A stretch of 19,192 nucleotides of DNA from Zygnema cylindricum. Taxonomy: Eukaryota; Streptophyta; Zygnematophyceae; Zygnematales; Zygnemataceae. The DNA lies in NCBI GenBank assembly GCA_037447655.1, contig JBBHKE010002782.1, forward strand, positions 1 through 19,192, in the 5' to 3' direction. The stretch's first letter is position 1; each line of letters opens with the position of its first letter. Below are positions 17,487 to 19,192 of this stretch, one piece after another. Both the position numbers and the translations under genes were made by a program. The notes beneath the pieces are model-generated. The model did no database searches, had not been told where the DNA came from, and saw only the letters and a program-made list of their open reading frames with translations.

Positions 17487-17970
17487 ATATAAATCCAAAG
17501 GAAGTTTGGAGTGTATCAGATACTGTGACGCAGATTGGGGAGGCGATTTTGACTCCGGAAAGTCAACTTCCGGATACGCTTTTGTTTTGAGTGGAGCCGC
17601 AGTTTCGTGGAGTTCGCGACTCCAACCGACCGCGGTATTAAGTTCTACTGAAGCTGAGTATATGGCGGCTTGCCATGCCGCAAAATCTTCAGTTTGGTTA
17701 AAAGAAATATTATTTGAATTAAAGGTTCCTATTGGATGTTTGAAATTTTTTATAGATAACATGAGTTCTATGGCATTAGTTAAAAATCCCGTTTTTCATA
17801 AACGTACGAAGCATATCCGCATTCAATGGCATTTCGTGCGTGACCTTGTCGCACAGAAAGAAATTGTATTTCAATATATTTCTACTTTGGAGGAAGCCGC
17901 AGATATGTTGAAAATGGCGGCAATTATAGATGTACTTTTAAGAGGGAGACCAAAATTAGGGTTATTGTAA
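17487..17970 (+). pseudogene. pol: B RNase H domain (3' end of pol)
   Basis: RNase H degrades the RNA strand of the RNA-DNA hybrid. The frame continues from the transposon's right target copy: YCDADWGGDFDSGKSTSGYA holds the first catalytic Asp, LSSTEAEYMAACHAA the Glu, and FIDNMSSMALVKNP the next Asp. TKHIRIQWHFVRD follows, the normal C-terminal block. The usual ADxLTKPL tail is altered to ADMLKMAA, and the frame stops at 17968. This is the best-preserved domain of B: all catalytic acids are present and no stop lies within it. It is cut from RT by the hAT-like insert and the upstream TAA. Confidence 0.9.
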
Positions 17971-17989
17971 CCTTTTAGTGATTCACACA

Positions 17990-18003
17990 TTGAAGAGGGG
18001 GAT
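17990..18003 (+). promoter_or_regulatory. Polypurine tract of element B
   Basis: TGAAGAGGGGGATTG lies about 20 bp after the pol stop and directly before TGTTGGATATCAATG, the LTR start. A purine run with five G next to the LTR is the standard primer for second-strand synthesis. Confidence 0.75.
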
Positions 18004-18360
18004 TGTTGGATATCAATGTGTAAAAGTGCGTCCAGTTACGTTCTGGCGCAGTTATTGTTGAAGTAACGTTGTATGTTTAGTTTACGTTCGGTTTAGTTTG
18101 AGTTTGCGGTTATGTCACCTGGTACTGTACGATTGGTAAGATATTTAGTTCGTAGGACCGTGGTACGGTTCTAAGTCCAGCTTACGTAGAAGTTTGGCAC
18201 ACTAATGTTTTATTAGGCGCCCACGTCTGATTCAACGCCTAAGTGTCAAATCCGCGTAAGTGGAGTGAGTGGAATTAGTGACAGAAGAAGTATAGTTTTG
18301 TCTTCTGGTGGTGTTGGGAGAGAGTATTTTAGGAGTGTAGTATAGTTTTATATATCATAA
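18004..18360 (+). repeat. 3' LTR of element B (start clear, end unresolved)
   Basis: It begins TGTTGGATATC immediately after the purine tract. A TATA-like TTTATATATCATAA occurs near 18347, so the LTR probably extends beyond 18360. No partner LTR exists in the window, so the 3' edge and target-site duplication could not be set. Confidence 0.5.
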
Positions 18361-19192
18361 AACGAAATGAAGTTGAGGAGAAAAGGATGTAAAAAAATCA
18401 ATTGAATATATTTTCTATTTGGTCGAGTTCCTTTGTTATCTGTGATGCTCAAGTTGTCTATGAATTTTGGATGTCTGGAAATTTTTGAATGCTTCCGCTG
18501 AATATGTATGAATAGAATGTTTCTTTTTATAACATTTTGCACACTTCAACTATGTCGCACTCTCAACCTTTCAACTTTTCAACAATAGAACCGTTGTATT
18601 TCTATCACCCAATTTTTTTGGAGACCTTATATAACCTCTGGAGACATGATTTAGTACGAGGCTGCGTCAAAATGGACAGATTCGGAAAAATGGGAAATGT
18701 ATGTCCTGTGTATGTGCGTTATGTATGTTTATTTATTAGCAACTGCAGTTTTACTTTTTACATTCATATTCGTACAGATTTTGCTTGATGAGATTATTTC
18801 TTATTTATACTAGTGTTGCATATCGAACTGGAGCTGACAAATTTCGATTTTCAATATTGAGGTGGGCAACTATCTTTGTCATTATGGCGGTGTGATCTTG
18901 ATAGTAAACCTGATTTTTTCCTACACATTTCAAACCGCATGACAATGCGTCTGACTTTAACTCCTGGTTTCCCAAATGACTGTTTTAACATCAAAGCTTT
19001 TAGGAGTAAAGTTAGAGAGCACCAAAAAAACTTTATAACCCTTGAAGATGAAATTATGGGTCAACCATTCAAGCCGTCGGAAAAGGACTTACGTAACCAC
19101 ACCCAAATGGACCACACTTAAAGTCAAGACAATTCAAGTAAACACCATAGAAGCCTTCAAACAAATCAAGAAGATAGAGATAATGGAAGATG
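18361..19192. other. Unassigned AT-rich DNA at the right edge
   Basis: This may include the rest of LTR B. The plus frame 18876-19121 (81 codons) has normal-looking amino-acid composition, with many charged residues in its second half, and a readable continuation towards the edge. I recognise no domain in it. The frame 18537-18788 is low-complexity and not credible. A fragment of another transposon is possible. Confidence 0.3.

Larger units (their letters stand above)
14165..18003 (+). mobile_element. Ty1/copia element B, 5'-truncated pol with 3' LTR start
   Basis: In order: protease-distal/pre-integrase, integrase, reverse transcriptase and RNase H. This domain order (IN before RT) defines Ty1/copia. 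No B gag or 5' LTR was found. The region is interrupted by stops, frameshifts, a 98-bp tandem duplication and a 961-bp DNA transposon. It ends in a purine tract and the start of a 3' LTR. Whether gag A (4131-5048) was once its 5' part cannot be decided: no 5' LTR matching 18004 onward was seen upstream of A. Confidence 0.8.

Noticed and set aside
4131-18003. A and B as one plus-strand element split by the D and C insertions
   Set aside because: It is attractive by orientation, but the DNA before gag A shows no match to the LTR starting at 18004, and simple nesting would leave C's pol on the other side of D. Left undecided and not annotated as one element.
18876-19121. Host gene exon at the right edge
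   Set aside because: No domain, splice pattern or homology was recognised, and the neighbourhood is transposon-derived.

Overview
The window looks like repeat-dense, non-coding nuclear DNA of a eukaryote, with no intact gene seen. It is AT-rich, has long A/T homopolymers, and nearly every readable frame is decayed LTR-retrotransposon polyprotein of the Ty1/copia type. The host cannot be fixed from the sequence. Some signals lean towards a plant: a 10-bp G-box, a CATGCATG RY-type motif and an AAACCCTAG telo-box are conserved in the LTR-like repeats, and a hAT-like insert is rich in AACCGACCG words. This is an inference, not an identification.

Layout. 1-3000: intergenic DNA with a 33-bp tandem duplication, a minus-strand retrocopy end (AATAAA signal plus 29-nt poly-A), and one or two small terminal-inverted-repeat elements. 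3000-4130: a 43-nt hairpin, a 24-bp tandem repeat, and an 11/22-bp minisatellite whose unit matches a pol III A-box. 4131-5048: plus-strand copia gag ('A') with two in-frame stops, cut off after its zinc knuckle.

5049-11825: a minus-strand array of two gag-only elements ('D1', 'D2') separated and flanked by three copies of one LTR-like repeat spaced about 3.2 kb apart. D1 and D2 share frameshifts. D2 also carries a captured reverse-transcriptase scrap. The LTR-like repeats hold a tRNA-Arg-like segment and a plausible promoter. 11841-13819: minus-strand copia fragment 'C' (candidate LTR, gag, protease, pre-integrase) of the same gag family as A, but inverted.

14165-18003: plus-strand copia 'B' pol (pre-integrase, integrase, RT, RNase H) with many stops and frameshifts and a YVDE catalytic box, followed by a purine tract and the start of a 3' LTR. 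Its RT/RNase H junction is split by a 961-bp hAT-like insert with TIRs and a perfect 8-bp target duplication. 18360-19192: nothing recognised.

The genes do not work together as a system. The window is a graveyard of nested and rearranged transposons. Its most unusual parts are the D tandem array and its composite LTR, the hAT insert that preserves the ancestral reading frame, and a recurring pattern of short local tandem duplications.
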